A stretch of 50,084 nucleotides of DNA from Candidatus Azobacteroides sp. (GCA_009778655.1 WRFZ01000175.1:1-50084); one strand, 5' to 3'; counted from the stretch's first letter, positions 1-9,518 are shown. Notes: generated from the sequence alone by a model not told the origin. Made by a program: numbers and translations.

Positions 1-30
1 ATTATAAGCGCAAAAATAAGTTATTTGTCG

Positions 31-38
31 TACTTTTG
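31..38 (+). promoter_or_regulatory. -7 promoter element for alaS
   Basis: TACTTTTG matches the Bacteroidota -7 consensus TAnnTTTG exactly. It lies 45 nt before the ATG at 84, which supports that ATG over the upstream in-frame TTG at 36 that sits inside the element. No clear -33 TTTG is visible at the usual 19-21 nt spacing. Confidence 0.65.
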
Positions 39-83
39 CAAATTATTTTCAGTAAAATTTTAAAAATACAAGCTTATAATGCT

Positions 84-2726
84 ATGACAGCAAAAGAAAT
101 TCGTCAATCGTTCAACCGTTTTTTCGAAGAAAAAAATCATAAAATCGTTCCTTCCGCCCCGATGGTTATTAAAGGCGATCCGACGCTGATGTTTACCAAC
201 GCGGGAATGAATCAATTCAAAGACATCATTTTGGGAAATGTTCCCATTCAATATCCGCGGATAGCCGATTCGCAAAAATGCTTGAGAGTAAGCGGAAAGC
301 ATAATGATTTAGAAGAAGTCGGTCACGATACCTATCATCATACCATGTTTGAAATGCTTGGCAACTGGTCGTTTGGCGATTATTTCAAAAAAGAAGCAAT
401 CGAATATGCTTGGGAATATCTGACCGGCGTATTGAAATTAGATAAAGACCGGTTGTACGTAACCGTTTTCGAAGGAAGTCTGTCGGAAAATTTAAGTCGC
501 GATGACGAAGCTGCCTCTCGGTGGGAAAATTATTTGCCCAAAGAGCGGATTATAGACGGAAATAAAAAAGACAATTTTTGGGAAATGGGAGATACCGGAC
601 CTTGCGGACCTTGTTCCGAAATTCATATTGATATTCGTTCCGAAGAAGAACGAGCAAAAACGGACGGGCTGACTTTGGTAAATCAAAGTCATCCCCAAGT
701 GATTGAAATCTGGAATCTTGTCTTTATGCAATTCAACCGGAAGGCCGACGGTTCGCTCGAAAGTTTGCCGAACAAGGTGATTGATACCGGTATGGGATTC
801 GAACGTTTGTGTATGGCGGTTCAAGGAAAAACATCCAATTACGATACCGATGTTTTCCAACCGATTATTTCGGAAATCGGAAAGATGACGGATACCGAAT
901 ACGGAAAGGATCCGAAGAAAGACATTGCCATGCGGGTAATAGCCGATCATATTCGTACCATCGCTTTTTCGATCACCGACGGACAATTGCCTTCCAACGT
1001 TAAAGCCGGCTACGTGATTCGCCGGATTTTGCGACGCGCCGTTCGCTACGGATACACTTTTCTGGATCGAAAACATGCTTTCATGTATAAATTAATACCG
1101 GTATTGGTTGAAACGATGGGTGAAGCTTATCCGGAACTGATTGCTCGGCAATCGCTGATTGAAAAGGTGATGAAAGAAGAAGAAGAATCTTTTTTGCGTA
1201 CTTTGGAAAACGGTATTAAATTATTGGATAAAATCGTCCGGGAAACAAAATCGAACCATCAAACGCAAATTTCGGGAACGGATGCATTTGTTTTATACGA
1301 TACTTTCGGATTTCCTTTGGATTTGACCGAATTGATTTTGCGCGAAAATCATTTGGAACTCGATAAAGAAGGTTTTGAAATCGAAATGCAAAAACAAAAG
1401 GAACGCGCTCGAAATGCCACGGCGATAGAAACCGGCGATTGGATCGCCGTTCGTGAAAGCGCCGAATCTCTTTCGGTTGATCCGGTTCAATTTGTCGGTT
1501 ATGATGAAACTTCCGGTTATGCAAAATTACTGCGTTATCGAAAAGTGAAGCAAAAAAATACGGAGTTCTACCAGCTTGTTTTCGACCGAACGCCTTTCTA
1601 TGCCGAAATGGGAGGACAAGTCGGCGACAGCGGAACATTTACGGATTCGGAAGGAATCCGCACGGAGATTTTCGACACTCATCGGGAAAACAATTTGATT
1701 GTCCATTTGACCCGACAACTTCCGGCCGATCCGAACGATGAATTTTACTTGGAAGTAAATTGCGCCAAGCGACGGGCCACGGAATGCAATCATACGGCGA
1801 CTCACTTGTTACACGAAGCCTTACGAGAAGTATTAGGAACGCATGTGGAACAAAAAGGTTCTTTTGTTTCTCCGGATATTCTCCGTTTTGACTTTTCTCA
1901 TTTTCAAAAACTGACGGATGAAGAAATTCGGGAAACGGAAAAACGGGTAACGGCAAAAATCCGGGAAGATATTTTGCTTGACGAATCCCGACATGTTCCT
2001 ATTGTCGAAGCAAAAAAGATGGGAGCAATGGCGCTTTTCGGCGAAAAGTACGGCGACGATGTGCGTGTCGTTAAATTCGGTTCGTCCATAGAGCTTTGCG
2101 GAGGAACGCATATTGCTTCGACCGGGCGTATCGGTACCTTTCGTATTATCGGGGAAAGTTCGATTGCTGCAGGAATACGCCGTATCGAAGCTATATCGGC
2201 TGAAGCCTGCGAAGATTATTTCTATGCCCAACAGGATTTAATGCGGGATGTTCGCTCGTTCTTCCATAATGTGCCGGATTTGAAACAAGCCGTTCGCAAG
2301 TTTTCCGAAGAAAATCAAGAATTGAAAAAACAGGTGGAGGAATTTCTCAAAGAAAAAATGCAATTAATAAAAAAGCAAATCATCAACGAGAAACAGGTAA
2401 TCAACGGAATCGGTTTGTTTACAATCAAAGGACTTTGCCCGGCTGAAGCCGTGAAAGAAATCGCATTTCAATTACGGGGCGAGTTTCCGGAGAAAATGGT
2501 TTTTGTCGGCGCTACCGTATCGAACGAAAAGCCTGCGCTTACCTTAATGATTAGCGACGATTTGGTGAAAAACGGATTAAACGCTTCACTGATCGTGAAA
2601 GAAGCAGCCAAGCAAATTCAAGGCGGCGGCGGCGGACAAGCCTATTTTGCTACGGCCGGCGGTAAAGATACCGCCGGATTAGCAAACGCTTTAGAAATTA
2701 TGATTGAAAAAACAACGGTTGCTTAG
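84..2726 (+). CDS. alaS: alanyl-tRNA synthetase
   Basis: This cytoplasmic class II aminoacyl-tRNA synthetase charges tRNA-Ala. The 880-residue length is normal for the family. The N-terminal catalytic domain has the [17 protein letters not shown] stretch typical of AlaS. The editing domain carries HTATHLLHE (HxxxH zinc site) and later CGGTH. The C-terminal domain ends with the glycine-rich [14 protein letters not shown] segment. I chose the ATG at 84 ([10 protein letters not shown]) because translation from the upstream TTG at 36 would begin inside the promoter. The gene converges with the lipoprotein gene downstream, leaving only 3 bp between the two stop codons. No frameshift or missing motif is seen. 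Confidence 0.97.
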   Translation: MTAKEIRQSFNRFFEEKNHKIVPSAPMVIKGDPTLMFTNAGMNQFKDIILGNVPIQYPRIADSQKCLRVSGKHNDLEEVGHDTYHHTMFEMLGNWSFGDYFKKEAIEYAWEYLTGVLKLDKDRLYVTVFEGSLSENLSRDDEAASRWENYLPKERIIDGNKKDNFWEMGDTGPCGPCSEIHIDIRSEEERAKTDGLTLVNQSHPQVIEIWNLVFMQFNRKADGSLESLPNKVIDTGMGFERLCMAVQGKTSNYDTDVFQPIISEIGKMTDTEYGKDPKKDIAMRVIADHIRTIAFSITDGQLPSNVKAGYVIRRILRRAVRYGYTFLDRKHAFMYKLIPVLVETMGEAYPELIARQSLIEKVMKEEEESFLRTLENGIKLLDKIVRETKSNHQTQISGTDAFVLYDTFGFPLDLTELILRENHLELDKEGFEIEMQKQKERARNATAIETGDWIAVRESAESLSVDPVQFVGYDETSGYAKLLRYRKVKQKNTEFYQLVFDRTPFYAEMGGQVGDSGTFTDSEGIRTEIFDTHRENNLIVHLTRQLPADPNDEFYLEVNCAKRRATECNHTATHLLHEALREVLGTHVEQKGSFVSPDILRFDFSHFQKLTDEEIRETEKRVTAKIREDILLDESRHVPIVEAKKMGAMALFGEKYGDDVRVVKFGSSIELCGGTHIASTGRIGTFRIIGESSIAAGIRRIEAISAEACEDYFYAQQDLMRDVRSFFHNVPDLKQAVRKFSEENQELKKQVEEFLKEKMQLIKKQIINEKQVINGIGLFTIKGLCPAEAVKEIAFQLRGEFPEKMVFVGATVSNEKPALTLMISDDLVKNGLNASLIVKEAAKQIQGGGGGQAYFATAGGKDTAGLANALEIMIEKTTVA

Positions 2727-2729
2727 CGA

Positions 2730-3176
2730 TTACCACATGAACCGAACCCTGAATGTGTAATTGTAATGCGGCGGTTCATTTGTTGCGTGATCGCTGTATT
2801 TCAGAATAAAAGTAACAAAACCCGGGCGAAATTCGCAAGTGACCTGTTCCGTCCACATATAATCGGGATTAGACTCATCTATCCAATAATCATTGAAAGG
2901 TAAGGGGGTGATGTTTTCTTCATCCATGAACAAGAAGGCTTGCATGATACCGTTCTCATAGATATATTGAGTCAGATTCGATTCTCTAAACTCATAATAA
3001 AAATATTCGCCGGAATCATCTTTTCCGACACTCCAATCCCCTTTTTGTACGGTATAGTCTTGCGTATAAGAATCTACATACTCTTCTTCATAGTACTTAT
3101 CTCCTTCGCAAGAAGAAAGAAGTGCGATCATTACGAGAACAAAAACCGAAACTGTCCATTTTTTTAATATTACCAT
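2730..3176 (-). CDS. small putative lipoprotein, function unknown
   Basis: A 148-residue exported protein. Its N terminus has a basic start (MVILKKW), a hydrophobic stretch and a lipobox LLSSC with the cysteine at residue 23, so it should be lipidated and anchored to the cell envelope. The next residues, EGDKYYEEEYVDSY, are acidic, fitting Bacteroidota lipoproteins exported toward the outer membrane or surface. The remainder is rich in aromatic and charged residues and contains no motif I recognise. It is the last gene of a minus-strand run after the LPG-synthase-like gene and pepD. A 31-bp spacer with heptamer repeats separates it from pepD. Function cannot be assigned from sequence alone. 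Confidence 0.8.
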   Translation of the reverse strand: MVILKKWTVSVFVLVMIALLSSCEGDKYYEEEYVDSYTQDYTVQKGDWSVGKDDSGEYFYYEFRESNLTQYIYENGIMQAFLFMDEENITPLPFNDYWIDESNPDYMWTEQVTCEFRPGFVTFILKYSDHATNEPPHYNYTFRVRFMW

Positions 3177-3188
3177 AGTCTATAATGT

Positions 3189-3209
3189 TATAATTCATAA
3201 TTCATAATT
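3189..3209. repeat. heptanucleotide tandem repeat, 3 units
   Basis: Three consecutive 7-nt units (TATAATT, CATAATT, CATAATT) fill the spacer between pepD and the lipoprotein gene and overlap the pepD stop codon. The same heptamer recurs at 6633-6681 and, inverted, at 18751-18778. Confidence 0.7.
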
Positions 3210-4686
3210 ATTTTCTCGGCGCTTCTTTCAAAATATCAATCAGATAATTCCAAAACTTTTGAACGGAAGCAATTTCCAATCGTTCATCCGGCGAATGGGG
3301 AAATTGAATGGTAGGCCCGAACGAAACCGTATCCAATCCGGGAACATTCGATAAGATAATGCCGCATTCCAATCCGGCATGCATCACTTCCACTTTCGGA
3401 GTATATCCGCGTTGCTTTTCGAATACTTTTTTCATGATTTGCAAAATGGTTGAATCCGGATTCGGATTCCAACCCGGATACCCGTTTTCGCTACTTGCTT
3501 GATTGGCGCCGGCAATGATAAACAGGCTTTCGATGCTGCCGCAAATCGCGCATTTTTTTGTTTCGGATGAACTGCGCGCTAAAAATTTAACTTCAGCCGA
3601 TCGTTCGCCGACTTGTACAATCGCCATATTAACGGAAGTTTCAACCGTTCCGGGAATTTTCGCAAATCTATTGATAACTCCGTTCGGACAAGCCACAATC
3701 GCATGCGTCAGTTTTTGTTGTATGTCAACCGGAATCAGCCGGAGATGGTCTGTCGGAGAATCCTGTCTTTCGGCTTTCAATTCAACGGCATCTTCAATCC
3801 CGTCGAACTCTTCGATGAATACATCGCGATAATAATCAACCAGCGATAACAAATCTTGATAATTCGCTTCACCGTCCACCGCAATCGTTGCAAAAGCTTC
3901 ACGAGGAATTGCGTTCCGCAATGTTCCTCCTTGAACGGAAATCAAACGGGCGTTTTGTTTCAGCATCGCCTCTTTCAGCAATCGGAACATCAACTTATTG
4001 GCGTTGGCGCGTCCCAAGTGAATATCCACTCCGCTGTGACCGCCTTTAAGTCCCGTCAAGGAAATCCGTACAACAATCGCTTTTTGAAATGCAGCTGTTT
4101 CACTTTTGTATTGGAAAGAAACATTTACATCTTTGCCTCCGGCACATCCGATGTACAGTTCTCCGTCTGATTCGGAATCGAGATTCAGCATAATTTTACC
4201 GTCAATAAAGCCCGGACGGATAGCAAAAGCGCCATACATACCGGTTTCTTCATCGGTTGTAAACAAACCTTCCAACGGTCCGTGTTGTAAATCGGTTGCC
4301 GCCAAAACCGCCATTGTCGTAGCCGCTCCGATTCCGTTGTCGGCTCCCAAAGTAGTACCTTTGGCTTTTACCCAATCGCCGTCAATATACGCTTGAATTG
4401 CATCTTGCGTAAAATCGAATTTCAAGTCGGAATTGGCTTGAGGAACCATGTCAAGATGGGATTGCAAAATAATCGTTTGACGGTTTTCATAGCCCGGAGT
4501 CGCCGGTTTACGAATGCAAATATTGCCGGTTGCATCGCGAACGGTTTCCAAGCCTAAGCTTTTTCCGAAGTTTTCAACGAAAGCGGTTATCTTTTCCATG
4601 TGTCCCGAAGGACGAGGAATTTGTGTCAGAGCATAAAAATGTTTCCAAACATTGCCCGGTTTTAAATCTGAAATTGTGTTTGTCAT
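3208..4686 (-). CDS. pepD: aminoacyl-histidine dipeptidase (M20 family)
   Basis: A cytosolic metallodipeptidase that hydrolyses Xaa-His and other dipeptides. At 492 residues it matches PepD length. Dinuclear metal ligands are visible in family order: SHLDM (H77, D79), GADNGIG (D116), TTDEETG (E146/E147), LDSE near 174, and HAGLECG near the C terminus. The LDSE-x-IGCAGG region and the C-terminal HSPDERL are typical of the M20C subfamily. It starts 12 bp after the LPG-synthase-like gene on the same strand, so the two are probably co-transcribed. The C-terminal NYLIDILKEA is the normal family end. No defect seen. Confidence 0.93.
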   Translation of the reverse strand: MTNTISDLKPGNVWKHFYALTQIPRPSGHMEKITAFVENFGKSLGLETVRDATGNICIRKPATPGYENRQTIILQSHLDMVPQANSDLKFDFTQDAIQAYIDGDWVKAKGTTLGADNGIGAATTMAVLAATDLQHGPLEGLFTTDEETGMYGAFAIRPGFIDGKIMLNLDSESDGELYIGCAGGKDVNVSFQYKSETAAFQKAIVVRISLTGLKGGHSGVDIHLGRANANKLMFRLLKEAMLKQNARLISVQGGTLRNAIPREAFATIAVDGEANYQDLLSLVDYYRDVFIEEFDGIEDAVELKAERQDSPTDHLRLIPVDIQQKLTHAIVACPNGVINRFAKIPGTVETSVNMAIVQVGERSAEVKFLARSSSETKKCAICGSIESLFIIAGANQASSENGYPGWNPNPDSTILQIMKKVFEKQRGYTPKVEVMHAGLECGIILSNVPGLDTVSFGPTIQFPHSPDERLEIASVQKFWNYLIDILKEAPRK

Positions 4687-4698
4687 AATTATTATGTA

Positions 4699-5700
4699 TT
4701 ATTTATTTTTTTTATTGGCAATAGGCAACGCCATTATACCGAACAAACCGATTATGGCGGTAAAAACGATTGCTTGAATGGTATGTACACAAACAGCAAA
4801 AGCTCCCGCATCAACACTGCTCAATCCGAAGCCCGTCAATACGGCAATTACCGCAGCATGCCATGCTCCTATACCTGCTTGAACCGGAATGGTTACCGCG
4901 ATGCTGCTTATTCCGAAAGCAATCAATCCGCAATTCCATCCCAAGTTTTTCGTGAAAGGAAAAGCATAAAAACAGATGTAAAAGTACAAAAAATATCCTA
5001 ACCAAATTAAAAATGTATAAAAAATAAACATTCGGTTGGCTTTCATTTGACTGATACTTCGAATGCCTTTCCAGATATTCAGCAAGGTCATTTTGGTTTT
5101 TCGGATAAACGTATGTCTTTTTAAAAAGGTGAAGCTAAACCAAATAACAATCCCGATGATTGCAAGAAACACATACAACCAAACAGAAGTTGATATTGCA
5201 TGCAATTGATCAAATATTACCGGATTTTGAGCAAAAAACAGTTTGAAATAGGGAACGTTCAAAATAAACGCAATAACGACGATCAAACCGATCGGAAACA
5301 AATCAAACAACCGATCGGTAATCATGGTTCCGATCAGAGCCGTAAAAGGTATTTTCTCGTAACGACTGATCATCGTGCATCGCCAGATTTCTCCCACCCT
5401 CGGAATCGCTAAGTTTACTGCATAATTTCCCAGAAACGAATAAATCAAATTGGATGTTTTCGGACGATAACCCAAAGGATGTATCAATAATCCCCAACGA
5501 TAAGCCCGCATAATATTGGCAAATAGTCCGAAAGGAAGTGATAAGGCGATAATCCGGTAATTCACATCCTTCCGTACAATGAACATAATTTGATTAAAAG
5601 GCAACGTTCTGAATATCAGCCAAAAGACAAATAAACCAAAGGCCAGAGGAATAAATATTTTTAAAATTTGTATAGAAATGGGCTTAATCTTTTCGAACAT
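4699..5700 (-). CDS. lysylphosphatidylglycerol synthase-like integral membrane protein (LPG_synthase_TM family)
   Basis: A polytopic inner-membrane protein of 333 residues with about eight hydrophobic segments. It has the features of the LPG synthase transmembrane/flippase family, including the YRWGLLIHPLGY region after the second segment, a conserved PRVGEIWR and a late GIGAWHAAVIAVLTG helix. It lacks the soluble aminoacyl-transferase half of MprF, so a role in lipid or polyprenyl-lipid transport is possible but not shown. The frame is open to 5787, but I start at the ATG at 5700 (MFEKIKPISI) because a minus-strand promoter box lies at 5741-5748. It heads a run with pepD. Confidence 0.85.
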   Translation of the reverse strand: MFEKIKPISIQILKIFIPLAFGLFVFWLIFRTLPFNQIMFIVRKDVNYRIIALSLPFGLFANIMRAYRWGLLIHPLGYRPKTSNLIYSFLGNYAVNLAIPRVGEIWRCTMISRYEKIPFTALIGTMITDRLFDLFPIGLIVVIAFILNVPYFKLFFAQNPVIFDQLHAISTSVWLYVFLAIIGIVIWFSFTFLKRHTFIRKTKMTLLNIWKGIRSISQMKANRMFIFYTFLIWLGYFLYFYICFYAFPFTKNLGWNCGLIAFGISSIAVTIPVQAGIGAWHAAVIAVLTGFGLSSVDAGAFAVCVHTIQAIVFTAIIGLFGIMALPIANKKNK

Positions 5701-5724
5701 TCTTTTTGTTACATTATTTTTTAC

Positions 5725-5732
5725 TACTTTTG
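5725..5732 (+). promoter_or_regulatory. -7 promoter element for rsmA
   Basis: TACTTTTG fits TAnnTTTG and lies 55 nt before the GTG start of rsmA. It sits only 8 bp from the opposite-facing element for the LPG-synthase-like gene, so the two divergent promoters overlap. Confidence 0.55.
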
Positions 5733-5740
5733 TTTGTTTG

Positions 5741-5748
5741 CAAAGATA
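5741..5748 (-). promoter_or_regulatory. -7 promoter element for the LPG-synthase-like gene
   Basis: The minus strand reads TATCTTTG, an exact TAnnTTTG match. It is about 40 nt upstream of the ATG at 5700 and decides that start. Confidence 0.6.
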
Positions 5749-5787
5749 AGTAATTTTTTTAAGTATAGAGTAAACAGCTAAACGCAA

Positions 5788-6588
5788 GTGAGAAATAAAT
5801 TACGGTATCATAGGGAAGTTCGGCCCAAAAAATCAATAGGACAGCATTTTCTGAAAGATTTTTCCATAGCGGAACGAATTGCCGACGTTTTATCGCCTTT
5901 TCCCGGTTTGCCGGTTTTGGAAATCGGGCCGGGAACCGGCGTTTTAACGCAATTTCTTTTAAAAAATGAACGCGATTTGACGGTGGTGGAATTGGATAAG
6001 GAATCCGTAATTCATTTGAATAAACATTATCCGGCGTTGCAAGGTCGAATTATCGAAGCCGATTTTCTGAAATTGGATTTGAACGATTGGTTTCCCGGCC
6101 GTTTTTGCGTCATCGGTAATTATCCGTACAATATTTCCAGTCAAATTTTCTTCCGAATGCTGGATTTTAAAGACAAAGCGCTTTGTTGTGCCGGAATGTT
6201 GCAAAAAGAAATGGCTGAACGGATAGCGTCCCGACCGGGGAAAAAAGCATACGGAATTATTTCCGTCCTGCTGCAAGCTTGGTATGATATAGAATACCTT
6301 TTTACGGTAGAACCGGAGGTTTTTGATCCGCCGCCCAAAGTAAAATCGGCGGTTATTCGGATTACCCGAAATGCGCGAACCGTTTTGGGTTGCGATGAAG
6401 CTTTATTTAAATCAGTAGTTAAAACGGCTTTCAATCAACGGCGAAAGACCTTGCGAAATTCTTTGAAATCTTTATTGGGAAAAGATAATGCAATTTCCGC
6501 TTTACCGGTTTTCGATCGCCGTCCGGAGCAATTGTCTGTAGAAGAATTTATTGAGTTGACAAATAAAATAGTGACGAGTAACGAGTAA
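5788..6588 (+). CDS. rsmA: 16S rRNA (adenine1518-N6/adenine1519-N6)-dimethyltransferase
   Basis: RsmA/KsgA dimethylates two adjacent adenosines near the 3' end of 16S rRNA during small-subunit maturation, using S-adenosylmethionine. The 266-residue protein has VRPKKSIGQHFLKD at 11-24, the SAM-binding EIGPGTGVLT at 45-54, the acidic VELDK that ends motif II, and the catalytic NYPYNIS at 111-117. The C-terminal RNA-binding part includes FNQRRKTLRNSL. The only start near the expected N terminus is a GTG, giving about nine residues more than usual. The last four codons and the stop lie in a 7-bp tandem repeat, so the C-terminal VTSNE is probably repeat-derived. Confidence 0.95.
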   Translation: MRNKLRYHREVRPKKSIGQHFLKDFSIAERIADVLSPFPGLPVLEIGPGTGVLTQFLLKNERDLTVVELDKESVIHLNKHYPALQGRIIEADFLKLDLNDWFPGRFCVIGNYPYNISSQIFFRMLDFKDKALCCAGMLQKEMAERIASRPGKKAYGIISVLLQAWYDIEYLFTVEPEVFDPPPKVKSAVIRITRNARTVLGCDEALFKSVVKTAFNQRRKTLRNSLKSLLGKDNAISALPVFDRRPEQLSVEEFIELTNKIVTSNE

Positions 6589-6629
6589 CGAGTAACGAGT
6601 AACGAGTAATGAGTAACGAGTAATGAGTC
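6574..6629. repeat. heptanucleotide tandem repeat (ACGAGTA/ATGAGTA), 8 units
   Basis: Seven full units plus one degenerate unit of ACGAGTA or ATGAGTA, with exact 7-nt periodicity. The array begins inside the rsmA coding region and supplies its stop codon. Confidence 0.85.
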
Positions 6630-6632
6630 TCT

Positions 6633-6681
6633 TATAATTCATAATTTATAATTCATAATTTATAATTCATAATTCATAATT
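6633..6681. repeat. heptanucleotide tandem repeat (TATAATT/CATAATT), 7 units
   Basis: Seven 7-nt units alternating TATAATT and CATAATT run up to 4 bp before the lpdA start codon. They form a second array directly after the ACGAGTA array. Confidence 0.85.
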
Positions 6682-6684
6682 TAA

Positions 6685-8040
6685 ATGACCTACGATTTAG
6701 CAATTATCGGCGGAGGACCGGCCGGCTATACTGCGGCGGAATCAGCCGGAAAAAACGGGATACGAACGATTCTCTTTGAAAAAAACAACTTGGGCGGCGT
6801 TTGTCTGAACGAAGGATGTATCCCGACTAAAACGCTGCTTTATTCGGCAAAAGTGTATCATTCGGCGAAAGAATCCGTAAAATACGGTATTTCCTGTGAA
6901 AATATCACTTACGATTTATCTAAAATTATCGCAAGGAAAAACAAAGTCGTCCGAAAATTAGTTGCCGGTATCCGTGCAAAAATGGCGGAAGCCGGCGTAG
7001 AGGTTGTAACCGGAACTGCGATTATTCAAGCGCAAGGAGAGGCGGAAAAAGCCAAAGGCGAATTTTCGATCGAATGCAACGGACAAATTTACGCAGCCCG
7101 AAAATTAGTATTATGTACCGGCTCGGAAACCATTATTCCTCCGATTCCGGGCTTGAAAGAAACCGATTTTTGGACAAGTCGCGAAGCCTTAGACAGTAAA
7201 GAAATTCCGGAGTCGCTGCTGATTATCGGCGGCGGAGTGATCGGCATCGAATTTGCCTCTTTCTTTAACACTTTAGGTAGTAAAGTAATTGTAGTTGAAA
7301 TGTTAAATGAAATACTGCCCGGAATGGATCAATCTTTGTCCGGTTTTTTACGGAACGAATTGTCGAAAAAAGGAATTGAATTTCATACGGGCGCTAAAGT
7401 GGTATCGGTAAATAACCGGCAAGTAGAAATCGAAAAAAACGGCGAAATACAACGAATAGAAGCATCGAAAATTCTGTTAAGCGTCGGTCGCAAACCGGTA
7501 TTAAGCGGTTTCGGATTGGAAAATCTCGCTTTGGAAACCCGGAAAACCGGTTTGAAAGTGAATGAATATATGCAGACTTCACAACCGAATGCGTATGCTT
7601 GCGGCGATATTACCGGTTTTTCTCTGTTAGCGCATACGGCTGTCCGTGAAGCGGAAGTGGCGGTAGCGCATTTGTCGGGGAAAAACGAAAAAATGTCGTA
7701 CAAAGCTATTCCGGGCGTTGTTTACACCAATCCCGAAATTGCCGGAGTCGGACAAACGGAAGAAACGCTGCAAGCGGAAAATATTCCTTATATCGTCAAG
7801 CAACTTCCCATGGCCTATTCCGGTCGCTTTGTCGCTGAAAATGAGCAAGGGAACGGCATTTGTAAAATTCTGGAAGGAACGGACGGAAGCATTCTCGGCG
7901 TTCATATACTGGGAAATCCTGCTTCGGAACTGATTGTTATTGCCGGAATAGCCATGGAACGCGGAATGAAAGCGGAAGAACTGAAAACGATGATTTTTCC
8001 GCATCCTACCGTCGGCGAAATAATCAAAGAAACGTTGTAA
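6685..8040 (+). CDS. lpdA: dihydrolipoyl dehydrogenase (E3)
   Basis: A cytosolic flavoprotein that reoxidises dihydrolipoamide in 2-oxoacid dehydrogenase or glycine-cleavage complexes, passing electrons to NAD+. The 451-residue protein has the FAD-binding IIGGGPAGYTAAE at 7-19, and the redox-active disulfide in GGVCLNEGCIPTK (C40, C45). It also has an NAD-binding IIGGGVIGIEFASF near 178 and YACGDITG. The catalytic pair HPTVGE (H440, E445) lies at the C terminus. No E1/E2 genes are nearby, so the partner complex cannot be told. It could in principle be a related pyridine nucleotide-disulfide oxidoreductase, but every E3 landmark is present. Confidence 0.93.
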   Translation: MTYDLAIIGGGPAGYTAAESAGKNGIRTILFEKNNLGGVCLNEGCIPTKTLLYSAKVYHSAKESVKYGISCENITYDLSKIIARKNKVVRKLVAGIRAKMAEAGVEVVTGTAIIQAQGEAEKAKGEFSIECNGQIYAARKLVLCTGSETIIPPIPGLKETDFWTSREALDSKEIPESLLIIGGGVIGIEFASFFNTLGSKVIVVEMLNEILPGMDQSLSGFLRNELSKKGIEFHTGAKVVSVNNRQVEIEKNGEIQRIEASKILLSVGRKPVLSGFGLENLALETRKTGLKVNEYMQTSQPNAYACGDITGFSLLAHTAVREAEVAVAHLSGKNEKMSYKAIPGVVYTNPEIAGVGQTEETLQAENIPYIVKQLPMAYSGRFVAENEQGNGICKILEGTDGSILGVHILGNPASELIVIAGIAMERGMKAEELKTMIFPHPTVGEIIKETL

Positions 8041-8048
8041 ATCAGTAA

Positions 8049-8135
8049 AATTATACCGTTCCTTTGTGCCTGTTTTTTCCAAATTATACCGTTCCTTTAT
8101 GCAAAAATTCTATTAATTATACCGTTCTTTTGTAC
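8049..8135. repeat. three 21-bp direct repeats with exact 33-bp period
   Basis: Copies at 8049-8069, 8082-8102 and 8115-8135 share AATTATACCGTTC followed by CTTTGTGC or a close variant. Starts are 33 bp apart and the spacers are 12 bp of unrelated sequence. The array occupies the space between the lpdA stop and the -7 box of the AAA ATPase gene. The third copy carries a TTTG where a -33 element would be expected (23 bp before the -7 box). Confidence 0.85.
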
Positions 8136-8155
8136 TAAAATTAAAAAAATAATTG

Positions 8156-8163
8156 TATCTTTG
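8156..8163 (+). promoter_or_regulatory. -7 promoter element for the AAA ATPase gene
   Basis: TATCTTTG matches TAnnTTTG and lies 20 nt before the ATG at 8184. TTTG at 8129-8132, inside the third direct repeat, may be the -33 element. Confidence 0.65.
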
Positions 8164-8183
8164 CTTGAAAATATTTTGCAGAT

Positions 8184-9518
8184 ATGATACAGCGGAGAGC
8201 AATAGAATTTTTACTTCAATGGAAAGAGCGTTCAGACCGCAAACCATTAGTAGTCAGGGGAGCGAGGCAAGTAGGAAAAACCACTTTGGTAAAAGAATTT
8301 GCAAAAAACTACGATGTTTTTTTGCATTTGAATCTCGAAAAAACAGACGATTGCAGTCTGTTTGAACAATACGATGATGTACACGAACTGATAAAGGCTG
8401 TTTTTTTACAAAAAAGTCGGGTAAACAGGGGTAGTGTTTTACTCTTTATTGATGAGATTCAAAATTCAAAAAAAGCGGTTGCCCTGTTGCGTTATTTCTA
8501 TGAAGAAGCAAATTATATTCATGTGATTACGGCAGGTTCGTTACTTGAAACGGTAATGGATGTACGTAAAATTTCGTTTCCTGTCGGTCGAGTTGAATAT
8601 TTGGCTGTTCGTCCCTGTTCGTTTCTTGAGTTTTTGGATGGGACGGGCAACGGTTTTGATGCAGATTTAGTCTTGAATTTGAATGCTTCGCCGGTTCATA
8701 ACAAAATTATAAAACATTTCAACGATTATACGCTCGTTGGCGGAATGCCTGCGATTGTTTCAAAATATGCCGAAAACCAAGATATTCTTACACTTAATCG
8801 AGTATATAATTCACTTTTTCAATCGTATAAAGACGATGTGGAAAAATATACGAAAAGTGTCGGTACAATAAAAATAATCCGTGAAATTCTTGAAACAGGC
8901 TGGGCGCAAGCAGGTGGTATTATTACATTTGAAAAATTCGGCGGTACAAACTTTTCGTCAAAAGAGATGAGTTTGGCATTCCAAACCATACAGAAAGCAA
9001 TGCTTCTGGAGTTGGTTTTCCCTACGTCGAGTACACAAATGCCGTTGATACCCAATCACAGACAGCGACCTAAACTGATTTGGCTTGATACCGGATTGGT
9101 AAATTACGGAGTAGGGATTCAAAAAGAAGTTTTTTCGACAAAAGATATTCAAGATGTATGGCGAGGAAGAATAGCCGAACAAATTACGGCGCAGGAACTT
9201 TTGACGCTTGACGATAGTTTGCTTACCAAACGGATTTTTTGGAAACGCGATAAACACGGCTCCGAAGCCGAAGTAGATTTTGTGTATAAATATGAGAGTT
9301 TGGCAATCCCGGTAGAAGTAAAATCAGGGCATAATTCAAAACTGAAATCGCTGCATTTGTTTATGGATTCCGCACCGCACAATTGGGCTGTTCGGGTGTG
9401 GTCAAATCCGTTTTCGGTTGATGAGGTCAGTACTCCAAACGGTAAAAAATTTAAACTAATCAATCTGCCGTTTTATTATGTCGGCGTATTGAATAAAATA
9501 TTAAAAAGCGTATTATGA
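8184..9518 (+). CDS. AAA_14/DUF4143 family ATP-binding protein
   Basis: A 444-residue protein of the multi-copy prokaryotic AAA_14-plus-DUF4143 family; its cellular role is not established. The Walker A motif is GARQVGKTT (26-34), and Walker B is VLLFIDEIQ (85-93). TAGSLLE near 118 fits sensor 1, and FPVGRVEYLAVRPCSFLEFL follows. The C-terminal domain holds EAEVDFVYK and later PVEVKSG, a D...EVK pattern like PD-(D/E)xK nuclease folds, common in DUF4143. Codon choice and the AT-rich sequence differ from lpdA upstream, fitting an accessory gene. It overlaps the next, convergent gene by 6 bp at the 3' ends. Confidence 0.85.
   Translation: MIQRRAIEFLLQWKERSDRKPLVVRGARQVGKTTLVKEFAKNYDVFLHLNLEKTDDCSLFEQYDDVHELIKAVFLQKSRVNRGSVLLFIDEIQNSKKAVALLRYFYEEANYIHVITAGSLLETVMDVRKISFPVGRVEYLAVRPCSFLEFLDGTGNGFDADLVLNLNASPVHNKIIKHFNDYTLVGGMPAIVSKYAENQDILTLNRVYNSLFQSYKDDVEKYTKSVGTIKIIREILETGWAQAGGIITFEKFGGTNFSSKEMSLAFQTIQKAMLLELVFPTSSTQMPLIPNHRQRPKLIWLDTGLVNYGVGIQKEVFSTKDIQDVWRGRIAEQITAQELLTLDDSLLTKRIFWKRDKHGSEAEVDFVYKYESLAIPVEVKSGHNSKLKSLHLFMDSAPHNWAVRVWSNPFSVDEVSTPNGKKFKLINLPFYYVGVLNKILKSVL

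Noticed and set aside
492-1076. Long antisense open frame within alaS
   Set aside because: Shadow of the alaS coding frame; no promoter, domain or independent codon bias.
8049-8135. CRISPR-like array
   Set aside because: Only three short repeats with 12-bp spacers, no palindromic repeat character and no cas genes.
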